From an uncultured Muribaculaceae bacterium (GTDB lineage: Bacteria; Bacteroidota; Bacteroidia; Bacteroidales; Muribaculaceae), in NCBI GenBank assembly GCA_910587545.1, contig CAJUMI010000046.1:1-18934 (forward strand): a DNA stretch of 18,934 nucleotides, given 5' to 3'. The notes under the pieces were generated by a model that was given only the letters and a program-made list of their open reading frames with translations, did not search any database and had not been told where the DNA came from. Made by a program: the position numbers and the translations under genes. How positions within the stretch are numbered: position 1 is the first letter of the stretch; the number at the start of each line of letters is the position of its first letter. Of this stretch, positions 1 through 8,350 are shown piece by piece.

Positions 1-3000
1 CATAGCTGTAGGATGTGTCATATCCGTCTGATGACGCGGAGCCGACAAGGCGGTTTAGGGCGTCATAGCTGTAGGTGACTTTGTCTGTGGGCCACGCCAA
101 TCCGGTGTAGGCATCAGTCTCATAGCCGTAATCCTCGGCCGAGATACTGCCGTTGTAGCATGGCGTGTCGCCATCCTCGTAATACAGTTCCTGCGAAAAA
201 CCGGGGGTGGCGATCGTCTTCAGCCGTCCTCGCATGTCGTGGCTGTATTCGCAGCGACTGCCGGCCTGACGATGGAGCGACATTCGGTTCATCAGGCCGA
301 GCGCGTCGTAGGCGTATTCGATTTCCGACTGTCCCGAGCCGACTGATGCCACGGACTTGGTGATGTTGCCTCGGGCATCGTGGGTATTGACAATAGTCAG
401 CGTATAGGTGGAGTCGGGCAGCACTACACTCTCGGTCGTGCGGTCGACGTGTCCCAGACGGGAGTATTGAATGTCTGTTGTCCTCAGTTCCCCGGCCATG
501 ACCGCCGATGACACCGAAGCGACCTGACGCTCCTCGCTGTCATAGCCGAAAATGGAGTATTGGTACTCAGCCCGGGCGCCTATCTCGCCATAGGACGAGG
601 AGAATATGGCCTGACGCGTGGCTGTCAGCAGCCCCTTGGCGCGTTGCGGCGACATCCTGTCGAGCGGCAGGGATGAAAAGCCCGCGCGCGTGGCGACATT
701 GTAATTGTCGTAATAATTCGCAATCGTGACAAGGGCATTGCCTACGAGCGCGGACAATCCTGCGTCTTGGATCTGATAGCCCGTGCTGTCTATGCCGACG
801 GCTGAGGCCGAGAATGACGCGGTCATATCATAACACTTGTCTATATCGCTGATGTCACAGTCGGCTATGCCGCTGACGACAACGCGACCTATGCGGTCAT
901 AGAGAGTGAATTCGGTTTTTCCGTCCTCAGCCATGTCCGCCGTCGAGCGGAACGCGAGACGGTTATAGCCATCATAGCGCATCTCCACGACTCCGCCACC
1001 CGGCACAAGCGAGCTGACGCAGTTGCCGCGGCGGTCATATCGGTTGATGAAAGCATATTTCGTCAGCACATCCGAGTTGTTGTCCCAACTTCCGTTTGCC
1101 GCCGTCATCAGTGCTGCGCCCTCGGGCTGTACGGCGACACGCAGTCTGCCCATCGGATCATAGAGAAAGTATGTGTCGGCAAACGTGGAGCTGTCGAGCA
1201 GCCTGCGCTCGAGGATCCTGAAGCCTCGCCAGTCGGTGAACAGCAGCGCCACATGGCCGTCGGGATCAGTGGCGCGGACTACATCGAGCGCACCGGCGGG
1301 ATAATAGCCGTCGGAAGTGATCTTCTCCGTGTCAGCGCCGGATACGAGCCGCAGACGGCGGCACCGGAGTTGCGCGTTTGCCGTTGAATTGCACAGATAT
1401 TCCGTACGTGCGGGGTGTTGCTGCATCAGCCGTCCCTCGGAAATCACGCTCACAGGCTTGTCAGACGCGAGATTGCGGTAGGATATAAGACTATAGGGGT
1501 TGGCATCTCCATAGTAGGATGCCGCGTCTGCCGCATCGTCTATCTCTGTTGCCGGAACAGGGAGATACTGTCTCACAGGGCGGTCGAGTGCGTCATAGTC
1601 GACAGTCAGCAAGGCCTGCTTGTCTGCGGCGACAGTCGAAAGTGTGCGCACCGCCATGCCGAAGCCGTCGTAAAGGACAGCGTCATCAGCCGTACCCGAA
1701 TCGTCATGGACGGTCGAGGAGATAAGATTCCGGCCGCCGGTGGCCTGCTGGCAAAACAGCGAGTAGCTGTATGACGCCACCTGCAGTCCCGCAGTATTCT
1801 TTTCCGAGACCAGGCGCCCGGCTTCATATCCGAACTGCCGTTTTCTGCCTGACGGAGACGTGATCGAGGTACAACCTACGAGCGGAATATGGGTGTAAGC
1901 GGTCGAAAGGCCGCCGTCGGGCAGGGTCATCCGCGTCAGCAGGTCATAGCGTGCATCCCACTGAGCATTGATCCTGCGCCCCGATGCATCTGTCATGTCG
2001 GCTATACGTCCGCCGGTATCGTATGATGCGTATTTCTGCAGGCTGATCTTCGCTCTGTCTGCGGCATTCCGCTCGGCGGTACAGACCAGGACTGACGACG
2101 GTCTCACATACGACTTGGAGCCGAACATGCCGTAGTCGGTCTGACGGAGAACGGAATCGCTTCCTTCCGATGTGCGGACAATCCATTTTTCGAGTACAGG
2201 GAGTTTTCTCAGTCCCGCCATCCATACATTGAAGCATTCTTCGGTCTGCACATTTTCAGTCCTTGCAGTATAGGACGATATGGATTCATCGCCGCAGCTC
2301 ACCGTCACTCCCATCGGAGAAAAGGCCACGCCTGCATTCGCGGTAACGGAATCCGTATTGAAACCGGGGAATTTTCCGCCGTTTCCCGAATTGGCGGTAT
2401 TGATATAGGTCGTTTTCACTCTGCGTCGGCTGCCGTCCGGGTAGTAGTCTGTCCTTACTGTTGAGTCGCAGACGGTACGGTAGGCTGTAATTTCGCTATA
2501 GAAATAATTTATGTCATCATAATCGGTAACATTGAGTGTGCCGTCACCGTTAAGATATCTGTACCGGAAAACGACACTCTCGCAGTAGAGAGCATTGGTG
2601 AATGTTCGTCTGTCAGTCTTTGAGTAATAGCTTTCCTCGGTGGAGTTGATCCTGTAGCCCGACGAGGTCCACTCTTTTTCTGTCCTGCGTTTCAACAGCG
2701 GTCCGCCGCCGAATGTCTGCGACAGATAGCCGCGCGATGCGACAGGTTTAAGCAATTTTCTCTCGTAAGACGTTTGCCCGGCGGCATCATTCTGCAGGGA
2801 TCCCAGACTTTTTCCGTCCACGGGATTATCGCCGAGATCGGGCATATAATCAGTTATGGATCGCCCGACAAGCATAAGCCTGGATTGGACATCAGACAGG
2901 TCATGTTCAAATTCCGTGACCACCGGCATGTCTATATCCGTTCCCGAAAGTTTTTCAATTACTTTGCCGTAATAGAGCTGCGCATTGTCTGTAGGAACTC

Positions 3001-4687
3001 CGCGTAAGGATGCGGATGGAAGGAATGTGATGCCGAGTGAGTAGGTCGAAGTTCGGGTAAGCTCTCCATAAAAAGAGTGTACGCCCGACTGACTTATGAA
3101 ATCACTGTAGATCAGACTACCCAAGGGGATGTTGCACACCGGGTCGTAATATTCATACGTCCGGTTTCTGATCCGTCCGGTCACGGTATCTGTAGTCTTG
3201 ATGTTTTTTATCCGAGACCCGACAATGATGTTGCCACTGAACACTGATTCTTCACGCTGCGGCGTGATGTTGACTGTCGACGGCTCGTATTGGATCGATG
3301 TTTTCAGTCCTGTGATAGTGCTGATTTCCGTGAGGCAGTTGTCGGCAAGATATTGCGGCACCGGCTGCCGATCGGATGACAGTTCCAAATCGTAAGTCAT
3401 AACACTATGGCTATAACCGAAGCCATAGGACTTGCCGTTGGGGTATCCGAAATAATCATATCCGGAATCTCCCGCCATATCATTGTATGACAATCTGTAG
3501 CGGTCGATCAGCACTCCGTCGCTGAAGACGTCTACTCCGCTGAGTTTTTGCCTGCCGTCAATAAATGCCGTGGTGTTGTCAAGCGTCACTTCTCTTATGA
3601 CTTTGCCGTCGGCGTCCTTTAGCGTTATACCTGAAATAAAATCTGCGGGAGCGCCTAAATGCGGTGTTATTGTAGTCTTGCGGGTGGTGAATTCTATGCT
3701 GCCTGTGCTCGTGCTTATGCGTGAGGGGATGCTGTGGTTGATAAACCGGGTGCGTTCGTCAAGATTAAGTCCGCCAGGATTGGTTTCGGACGCATGCAAG
3801 ACTCTTTCACAGACATTACAGTAGAAGCTATAGCCCGAGAGCATCTTGTCAGAGGTTCTTGTCCACTCTTTTTTAGACGTATAGCTGATGGTTACCGCAT
3901 CTTTTTCGAGTGTGGACGATATTTTGGTGAGATTCCACTGCGACACCGCCTTATAATCTCTGACGATCAGAGGTATTGTGATCGTTGTGCTATAGGACTT
4001 TGCCTCTATATACTCTTTCTCCTCGAAAGTGTAGACCATCCCATCGGGAGAATAGATGTCAAAGCTCGTGATCTCCAGACTGTTGTCGGGATTGTTCCGA
4101 TATGGCGTTATTATAAATTCGGATGGTGGATACTCCACGACATTTCCGTCGACTATATAAAACGAACCCGAGAGACCGGCAAAGTTATAGTTGTAGCAGT
4201 CATATTCCGTGTCCTTTTTAGCTTCAAGGATCGCGCGGAGATAGTCGACATCGACTCCTGAGGTTATCCTGAGGTCAAAATCGACATTATCTTGTGGGCC
4301 GTAGCCCCGCCATTCGTCAGGAAAACCGTTGATCTGACGCGATATGCTTCCGAGGCCTGTCAGAGACCAACCCAGACCGACAGATGTCGCTATATCAGTC
4401 TTCTTTATGCCGCCTGTATGGTATCTGAGACCTATCGCTACTTCCAGATCGCCATTCTGCAGGGCGAGGAGCGGGATGCTTATGTCTGCCGTACCTGTAA
4501 CATGGCTGACAGGATAATCCTGATAACGCCTCATGGCTGTGGCTTCGGGCGAGGGTTCGGTAATGGCATCGCCGCCTGTGCGCGGCACGTTCCATACGCC
4601 CGGATCCGTCTGTGCTCCGGCATAAGGCGAAATCAACATAAACAGCACGGTAAGAATTAGTTCGCTCAGTCGGATGATCCTTTTCAT
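1..4687 (-). CDS. Large secreted RHS/YD-repeat protein, 3' end outside window
   Basis: One reading frame stays open from the ATG at 4687 to the left edge, about 1562 codons with no stop, so the C-terminus is missing. Residues 1-25 form a signal peptide (charged start, hydrophobic core, Ala-Gly-Ala before Gln26). Residues about 57-125 match the conserved N-terminal module of Bacteroidetes RHS-like secreted proteins: VTG..DISIPL, then GLGWSL at 104-109 and a Gly-Phe-Pro-Asp-Glu end. The second half carries spaced YD-type motifs, for example FLYDPMGRLR near residue 1176, YDRRGN, LYDRIGR and YSYDALNRL near 1540. In related proteins these repeats build a beta-shell that may enclose a variable C-terminal domain; whether one exists here cannot be seen. 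The start overlaps the stop of the upstream sorting-domain gene by ATGA, so translation is probably coupled. Family assignment is confident; role (surface adhesin, toxin carrier or other) is unknown. Confidence 0.9.
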   Translation of the reverse strand, partial: MKRIIRLSELILTVLFMLISPYAGAQTDPGVWNVPRTGGDAITEPSPEATAMRRYQDYPVSHVTGTADISIPLLALQNGDLEVAIGLRYHTGGIKKTDIATSVGLGWSLTGLGSISRQINGFPDEWRGYGPQDNVDFDLRITSGVDVDYLRAILEAKKDTEYDCYNYNFAGLSGSFYIVDGNVVEYPPSEFIITPYRNNPDNSLEITSFDIYSPDGMVYTFEEKEYIEAKSYSTTITIPLIVRDYKAVSQWNLTKISSTLEKDAVTISYTSKKEWTRTSDKMLSGYSFYCNVCERVLHASETNPGGLNLDERTRFINHSIPSRISTSTGSIEFTTRKTTITPHLGAPADFISGITLKDADGKVIREVTLDNTTAFIDGRQKLSGVDVFSDGVLIDRYRLSYNDMAGDSGYDYFGYPNGKSYGFGYSHSVMTYDLELSSDRQPVPQYLADNCLTEISTITGLKTSIQYEPSTVNITPQREESVFSGNIIVGSRIKNIKTTDTVTGRIRNRTYEYYDPVCNIPLGSLIYSDFISQSGVHSFYGELTRTSTYSLGITFLPSASLRGVPTDNAQLYYGKVIEKLSGTDIDMPVVTEFEHDLSDVQSRLMLVGRSITDYMPDLGDNPVDGKSLGSLQNDAAGQTSYERKLLKPVASRGYLSQTFGGGPLLKRRTEKEWTSSGYRINSTEESYYSKTDRRTFTNALYCESVVFRYRYLNGDGTLNVTDYDDINYFYSEITAYRTVCDSTVRTDYYPDGSRRRVKTTYINTANSGNGGKFPGFNTDSVTANAGVAFSPMGVTVSCGDESISSYTARTENVQTEECFNVWMAGLRKLPVLEKWIVRTSEGSDSVLRQTDYGMFGSKSYVRPSSVLVCTAERNAADRAKISLQKYASYDTGGRIADMTDASGRRINAQWDARYDLLTRMTLPDGGLSTAYTHIPLVGCTSITSPSGRKRQFGYEAGRLVSEKNTAGLQVASYSYSLFCQQATGGRNLISSTVHDDSGTADDAVLYDGFGMAVRTLSTVAADKQALLTVDYDALDRPVRQYLPVPATEIDDAADAASYYGDANPYSLISYRNLASDKPVSVISEGRLMQQHPARTEYLCNSTANAQLRCRRLRLVSGADTEKITSDGYYPAGALDVVRATDPDGHVALLFTDWRGFRILERRLLDSSTFADTYFLYDPMGRLRVAVQPEGAALMTAANGSWDNNSDVLTKYAFINRYDRRGNCVSSLVPGGGVVEMRYDGYNRLAFRSTADMAEDGKTEFTLYDRIGRVVVSGIADCDISDIDKCYDMTASFSASAVGIDSTGYQIQDAGLSALVGNALVTIANYYDNYNVATRAGFSSLPLDRMSPQRAKGLLTATRQAIFSSSYGEIGARAEYQYSIFGYDSEERQVASVSSAVMAGELRTTDIQYSRLGHVDRTTESVVLPDSTYTLTIVNTHDARGNITKSVASVGSGQSEIEYAYDALGLMNRMSLHRQAGSRCEYSHDMRGRLKTIATPGFSQELYYEDGDTPCYNGSISAEDYGYETDAYTGLAWPTDKVTYSYDALNRLVGSASSDGYDTSYSY

Positions 4688-5742
4688 GGCCGCCTGTTTG
4701 TAAATTTCACAACTTTGACTGTCTCGCCGCCGGAGATTATCCTTATCAGATATTCACCGGGGGAAAGCGAGGATATGTCGACAACGCTGCCGTCGCCGCC
4801 GACTGTTCTGGCTATCATTACGCGTCCCGCGATATCGCTGATACCTAATGACAGGTTTTCATTACCGTCGAGAGACGTTATTGTCAAGTATCTGCCGTCG
4901 GGTGAGATGCTTACATCCGGTCCGTCGTTGCCGGGGGCATGAGTGCCGCGGCTTTCAGGCAGGACACGCCTGCGGCCCGAACCCGATTTCAGAGGGGACG
5001 ATACAAGCATATATGTGGCGCTGTCGGCCGTCTCGCCGCCATGACCGGATAGTGTTCTAACCCTTTTAAGAACACGCGGAAATTCCTCATCGACAGCTGT
5101 AAGGCTGTAAGTGTCTGTGACCGAAGTTATGACAAGGGAGTCGGGCATATTTTCCACCGACTGCGCGGAGTCGGCGACAAAGGCAAATCTGCATACCCGC
5201 CGCACATGGTCAAAGCGGATATTTGTCAATGTATCACATTGCGGAGTTACAAGATCGGATGCCTTTGCCGGAAACAATGTAGCTCCAAGTTCTGCGCTGA
5301 TGTTGACGCTCTGACGGTAGCGGCCGTAGCCTGAAATACCTTTGCTGTCATGAGAGAAAATGTTGCCGGTAGACAATATCAGACCGTCGGGGAATGACAG
5401 CTGCGCCTCACGGCCTTCCTCTCCGACCAAAAGCACGGTATCGCCGGAATTAAAAAAGTCATATCGTCTGTCCGGGAACAGGACAGAGATCAGACTGTCA
5501 TGCTCTACAATCCTGACATCGAACTCTTCGGCGATAAAACGACACTTCGATAAGTCCGCGTAGACATCCATCCGTGGCAAATCCTCGATCTGCTGCAGTG
5601 ATACAGTGCGGACACGTATATCAACAGGATTTGCCATAATCTCGAAACCGAGCGTCCCCAATATCACAGCAACCAATGCAAAACACAAACTATAATTATG
5701 CTTAGGCGTTTGTAGCTTTTGTGATAATTTAGAGACGGCCAT
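4684..5742 (-). CDS. Secreted protein with type IX sorting-like C-terminal domain
   Basis: This 352-residue protein starts at the ATG at 5742. A TTG at 5757 would add five residues, but it coincides with the predicted transcription start, so I reject it. The N-terminus has a basic stretch followed by a hydrophobic segment (YSLCFALVAVILGTLGFEI) ending near Met-Ala before Asn-Pro-Val-Asp, a likely signal peptide. The middle (about 30-270) is not recognised. Residues about 277-352 look like a type IX secretion (Por) C-terminal sorting domain: Ser-Pro-Asp in place of the usual Tyr-Pro-Asn-Pro, then ISDIAGRVM, VDISSLSPGEYLIRI and a closing KVVKF. In families with this domain it directs export and surface attachment. 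No T9SS machinery gene is in the window. The gene overlaps the RHS gene by 4 nt, so the two products probably act together or are needed in matched amounts. Function unknown. Confidence 0.8.
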   Translation of the reverse strand: MAVSKLSQKLQTPKHNYSLCFALVAVILGTLGFEIMANPVDIRVRTVSLQQIEDLPRMDVYADLSKCRFIAEEFDVRIVEHDSLISVLFPDRRYDFFNSGDTVLLVGEEGREAQLSFPDGLILSTGNIFSHDSKGISGYGRYRQSVNISAELGATLFPAKASDLVTPQCDTLTNIRFDHVRRVCRFAFVADSAQSVENMPDSLVITSVTDTYSLTAVDEEFPRVLKRVRTLSGHGGETADSATYMLVSSPLKSGSGRRRVLPESRGTHAPGNDGPDVSISPDGRYLTITSLDGNENLSLGISDIAGRVMIARTVGGDGSVVDISSLSPGEYLIRIISGGETVKVVKFTNRRP

Positions 5743-5751
5743 GACATTAGA

Positions 5752-5820
5752 TTTCAAAGTTTTCCAAAATTAACTTATTTTTTTCAATAAGTACAAATTT
5801 TTATATGGAAAACTTTGAAA
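5752..5820. repeat. Nested inverted repeat enclosing the operon promoter
   Basis: A perfect 15-bp inverted repeat (TTTCAAAGTTTTCCA at 5752-5766 and its reverse complement at 5806-5820) surrounds an inner 7-bp inverted repeat (ACTTATT at 5773-5779 with its complement at 5786-5792) and a 6-nt centre. The outer arms extend by GAT/ATC if a single-base bulge is allowed. The -33 and -7 boxes sit between the arms. It is AT-rich and has no U-run after the second arm on the minus strand, so it is not a textbook terminator, though it follows the uridine phosphorylase gene. It may be an operator pair, a transcript hairpin or a very small invertible segment. Confidence 0.75.
5765..5797 (-). promoter_or_regulatory. 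Bacteroidetes-type promoter of the sorting-domain/RHS operon
   Basis: On the minus strand TAATTTTG (5772-5765) matches the TAnnTTTG -7 box exactly, and TTTG (5797-5794) matches the -33 box with a 21-nt spacer, within the known 19-21 range. Transcription should start near 5757, giving a leader of about 15 nt before the ATG at 5742. The promoter lies inside the inverted repeat 5752-5820. Consensus matching only; no experimental support. Confidence 0.65.
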
Positions 5821-5875
5821 ATCTGCGTAAATACACTGATGGCCGGGTTTGTGGGAAAATGTGTGGAATGCGGTC

Positions 5876-6748
5876 TCAGATGCGGTCGAGAACAGTGGCG
5901 ATCAGATCGCTTATGCCGGATTTGTAATTGGGGTTGGCTACGGTGTTGAAGCGGTTGGCGATAATCGAGCAGACGGTCATGGCTTTGTGTCCCATGAGTT
6001 TTCCGAGACCCTGGAGAGGGGCGCTTTCCATTTCGTAGTTGGTGATCTTGCGGCCTTTATGCTCGAACTCCTCGATGCGGCGGTTGAGGTCGGGGTTGGC
6101 CAGCGGAAGTCTCAGCTCACGGCCCTGGGGTCCGTAGAAGCCGACAGCCGAGATTGTGTTGCCTCTGACCATGTCGTCGCGCCCAATGCGCTCGACGAGT
6201 TCGGGATCGGCATCCACGACGTATGGCTTTGCCCACAGTGGATTCCAGCCGGTGTGGTGGCAGAGAGCATGCTCGAAATCGAGATCGGCGACGTCGTTGC
6301 GGCCGGCGTAATAGTTGAGCACTCCGTCGAAACCGATCGACTTTTCGGCGATTACGGGAGTGCCGAGCGACAGCTCGGGCTGAAGTGCTCCGGAGGTGCC
6401 GATGCGGACGAGTGTGAGCACACGTTTTTCATCACGGATCTCGCGGGTGCTGAAATCGATGTTGGCGAGAGCGTCGAGTTCGTTGATGACGATGTCAATA
6501 TTGTCGGGACCGATGCCGTGGCTCAGACACATGATGGGCTTGCCGTTATAGGTGCCGCCTATGGTGTGAAATTCGCGCGACGATACTTCAAAGGTCGTGG
6601 TGTCGAAGAAGCCTGCCACCATATCGACGCGGCCGGGATCACCCACGAGGATCACGCGGTCGGTCAGCTGGTCGGGGCGCAGATGGAGATGGAATACTGT
6701 GCCGTCAGGGTTGATTATCAGTTCGGATTCGGGAATTGTTTTGTTCAT
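5876..6748 (-). CDS. udp: Uridine phosphorylase-type nucleoside phosphorylase
   Basis: A 290-residue cytoplasmic enzyme of the PNP/UDP phosphorylase family, which splits nucleosides with phosphate into the free base and ribose-1-phosphate for salvage. Visible motifs are the phosphate-binding GDPGRV at 36-41, RIGTSG at 115-120, a GFYGPQGREL stretch near 203-212 typical of the uridine phosphorylase branch in Bacteroidetes, and the ribose-binding Glu-Met-Glu-Ser at 239-242 followed by SIIANR. Length fits the family, and the start is a clear ATG. It lies 57 nt after the dprA stop with no promoter box recognised between, so it is probably read through from upstream. Uridine as substrate is inferred from the PQGR motif; another nucleoside is possible. 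Confidence 0.9.
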   Translation of the reverse strand: MNKTIPESELIINPDGTVFHLHLRPDQLTDRVILVGDPGRVDMVAGFFDTTTFEVSSREFHTIGGTYNGKPIMCLSHGIGPDNIDIVINELDALANIDFSTREIRDEKRVLTLVRIGTSGALQPELSLGTPVIAEKSIGFDGVLNYYAGRNDVADLDFEHALCHHTGWNPLWAKPYVVDADPELVERIGRDDMVRGNTISAVGFYGPQGRELRLPLANPDLNRRIEEFEHKGRKITNYEMESAPLQGLGKLMGHKAMTVCSIIANRFNTVANPNYKSGISDLIATVLDRI

Positions 6749-6805
6749 GGCTATGTTTTTATATATAGAAACAATGAAATGTCTGTGAATGTTGGATGGG
6801 TGGGC

Positions 6806-7942
6806 CTACTGTCGGGAGATGACAGTAAACTTTCCGCCGGGTAGAGTCATGATCATGTCGGCCATCTCCATTTCGAAAAGCATGGCGCTGAGCCGGCTGA
6901 ATGAAATGCCGAGCCCTATGCAGATGTCGTTGACCGTGTGGTCGGGATGGGCTGTGATATAATCGGCTACCGTCTTCTGCTCCGACGTCATGTCGAAGGT
7001 CATAACTGTCTGAGTCTCTGTCTTTGGGCGTGTTGTCCATCCGGTGGCTTCGATGAGATCGTCGGAGGAGCGGATGATCGAGGCTGTGTTGTCGGCGATC
7101 AGTGCATTGCAGCCTCTGCTGTACGAATCTGTAGTGCGTCCCGGCACGGCCATCACTTCGCGTCCGTAGGCTGAAGCTATCCGTGCGGTCGCCATTGCGC
7201 CGCCTTTGATGTCGCTCTCGACTATGACTGCCGCATCGGCGAGGCCGGCCACGATGCGGTTGCGGGCCAGGAAATTACCACGGTGGATAGTCGAGTCTGA
7301 TGTGTATTCCGTGACGATCGCGCCACCTTGGCTGACGATGTGGGCCGCCGTGTCGCGGTGGTCAGCGGGATATATGGTATTGAGACCGTGGGCTACAACC
7401 GCTACAGTCGGAATGTCGTTTTCGAGAGCTGCGCGATGGGCGGCGACATCGATGCCGTAGGCCAGACCACTGACTATAACCAGACTGTCGACCGTTGCGG
7501 CCAGATCAGCGACGAGATGTTTGACAAAATCGAGCCCGTAGGGTGTGGCATGGCGTGTGCCGACTATAGCTACGGAGTGGAGACAGTTGAGGTTGCAAGG
7601 CCCGACCGAATAGAGCATGGCCGGAGCGTCGTCACAGTCCGCAAGGCGTCTCGGGTAGCCGTCGTCACCGACAAATCGCGCGGAGATGGATTTTGACTTT
7701 ATGTATATCGACTCCTGCTCGGCTGCGTCAAGCAGCGACTGTCTGTATCCGGTATCGCAGATCCGCCGGTCGATGCCGCATGAGGCCTGCAGTGCGGCGG
7801 GCTGCATGGTGAAGAACTGTTCGGGAGAACCCAACATGCCGAGCAGACGCGACGCCGTGGAGAAGTTGATGCCTTTTATTTTGGAAAAGGCAATGCGTGC
7901 GACCGTAGGGTCTATGATCCGGTTTGAAAGGTCGGGATACAC
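6806..7942 (-). CDS. dprA: DNA-processing protein DprA (GTG start)
   Basis: A 378-residue DprA/Smf protein. In natural transformation DprA binds incoming single-stranded DNA in the cytoplasm and loads RecA onto it. Residues 1-60 form a helical N-terminal region with a helix-hairpin-helix-like KIKGINFSTASRLLGML. The Rossmann-type core carries IVGTRHATPYG (126-136), VSGLAYGID (157-165), HGLNTIYPADH (185-195), ARNRIVAGLAD (226-236) and a Ser-Arg-Gly-Cys-Asn stretch near 275. Residues about 315-378 fit the winged-helix C-terminal domain. The GTG start at 7942 is forced: an in-frame TAG, the thioesterase stop, lies two codons upstream, and the next ATG would cut into the first domain. The 3-nt gap suggests translational coupling to the thioesterase. 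Confidence 0.95.
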   Translation of the reverse strand: MYPDLSNRIIDPTVARIAFSKIKGINFSTASRLLGMLGSPEQFFTMQPAALQASCGIDRRICDTGYRQSLLDAAEQESIYIKSKSISARFVGDDGYPRRLADCDDAPAMLYSVGPCNLNCLHSVAIVGTRHATPYGLDFVKHLVADLAATVDSLVIVSGLAYGIDVAAHRAALENDIPTVAVVAHGLNTIYPADHRDTAAHIVSQGGAIVTEYTSDSTIHRGNFLARNRIVAGLADAAVIVESDIKGGAMATARIASAYGREVMAVPGRTTDSYSRGCNALIADNTASIIRSSDDLIEATGWTTRPKTETQTVMTFDMTSEQKTVADYITAHPDHTVNDICIGLGISFSRLSAMLFEMEMADMIMTLPGGKFTVISRQ

Positions 7943-7945
7943 GTT

Positions 7946-8350
7946 CTACAAATAGGTTTTAAATGCTTCGGCAAGTTTCTCCCCGCGGCTCAGACGTCCG
8001 TATTCAAGACATGCCACGCTTATCTTGGCCTTGACCACGGGGGTGCCGTCGGGTTTGTAAATGTCCTGATGAAAGATGAACAGCGGGCCGCGTCTCGACA
8101 GATTGAGTTTGCTGACAAAACTCTCGCCCAGCCCGAGCGGAGTCTTGTAGTCGATCTCGACGCGCGACAGCACAGGGTCGATACCGCTGAGATGCATCTC
8201 TCTGAACGACAGCCCGGCCTGTTCGCAGAACTCGTGACGGGTGTGCTCAAGGTAATGGAGATAGTTGGCATTGTTGACGATGCCCTCTGCATCGACTTCA
8301 TAGTCGCGGACTTTCATCGGCAGTTCAAACACGTATTCATTCTCTTTCAT
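7946..8350 (-). CDS. Hotdog-fold acyl-CoA thioesterase (YbgC/FadM-like)
   Basis: A 134-residue 4HBT-family protein. Such enzymes hydrolyse acyl-CoA or acyl-ACP thioesters in the cytoplasm. The signature region VRDYEVDAEGIVNNANYLHY (residues 14-33), followed by a Glu-His-Thr-Arg helix, matches the family's D..G.V.N..Y pattern, with Asp20 as likely catalytic residue. The length is typical. The ATG at 8350 lies 14 nt inside the end of the upstream hydrolase gene, and the stop is 3 nt before dprA, so it sits in a coupled three-gene set. The substrate is not readable; acyl-CoA clean-up is a guess. Confidence 0.9.
   Translation of the reverse strand: MKENEYVFELPMKVRDYEVDAEGIVNNANYLHYLEHTRHEFCEQAGLSFREMHLSGIDPVLSRVEIDYKTPLGLGESFVSKLNLSRRGPLFIFHQDIYKPDGTPVVKAKISVACLEYGRLSRGEKLAEAFKTYL

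Noticed and set aside
1..2800. YD-type protein repeats as possible DNA repeats
   Set aside because: The motifs recur at protein level but I saw no direct DNA repeat long enough to report.
3734..4261. A 175-codon plus-strand frame inside the RHS region
   Set aside because: The minus-strand frame is continuous and matches the RHS family through this stretch; the plus frame has no motif.
5849..6844. A 331-codon open frame on the plus strand opposite udp
   Set aside because: It is antisense to a gene with clear family motifs, has no recognisable domain or signal, and is explained by codon bias of the real gene.
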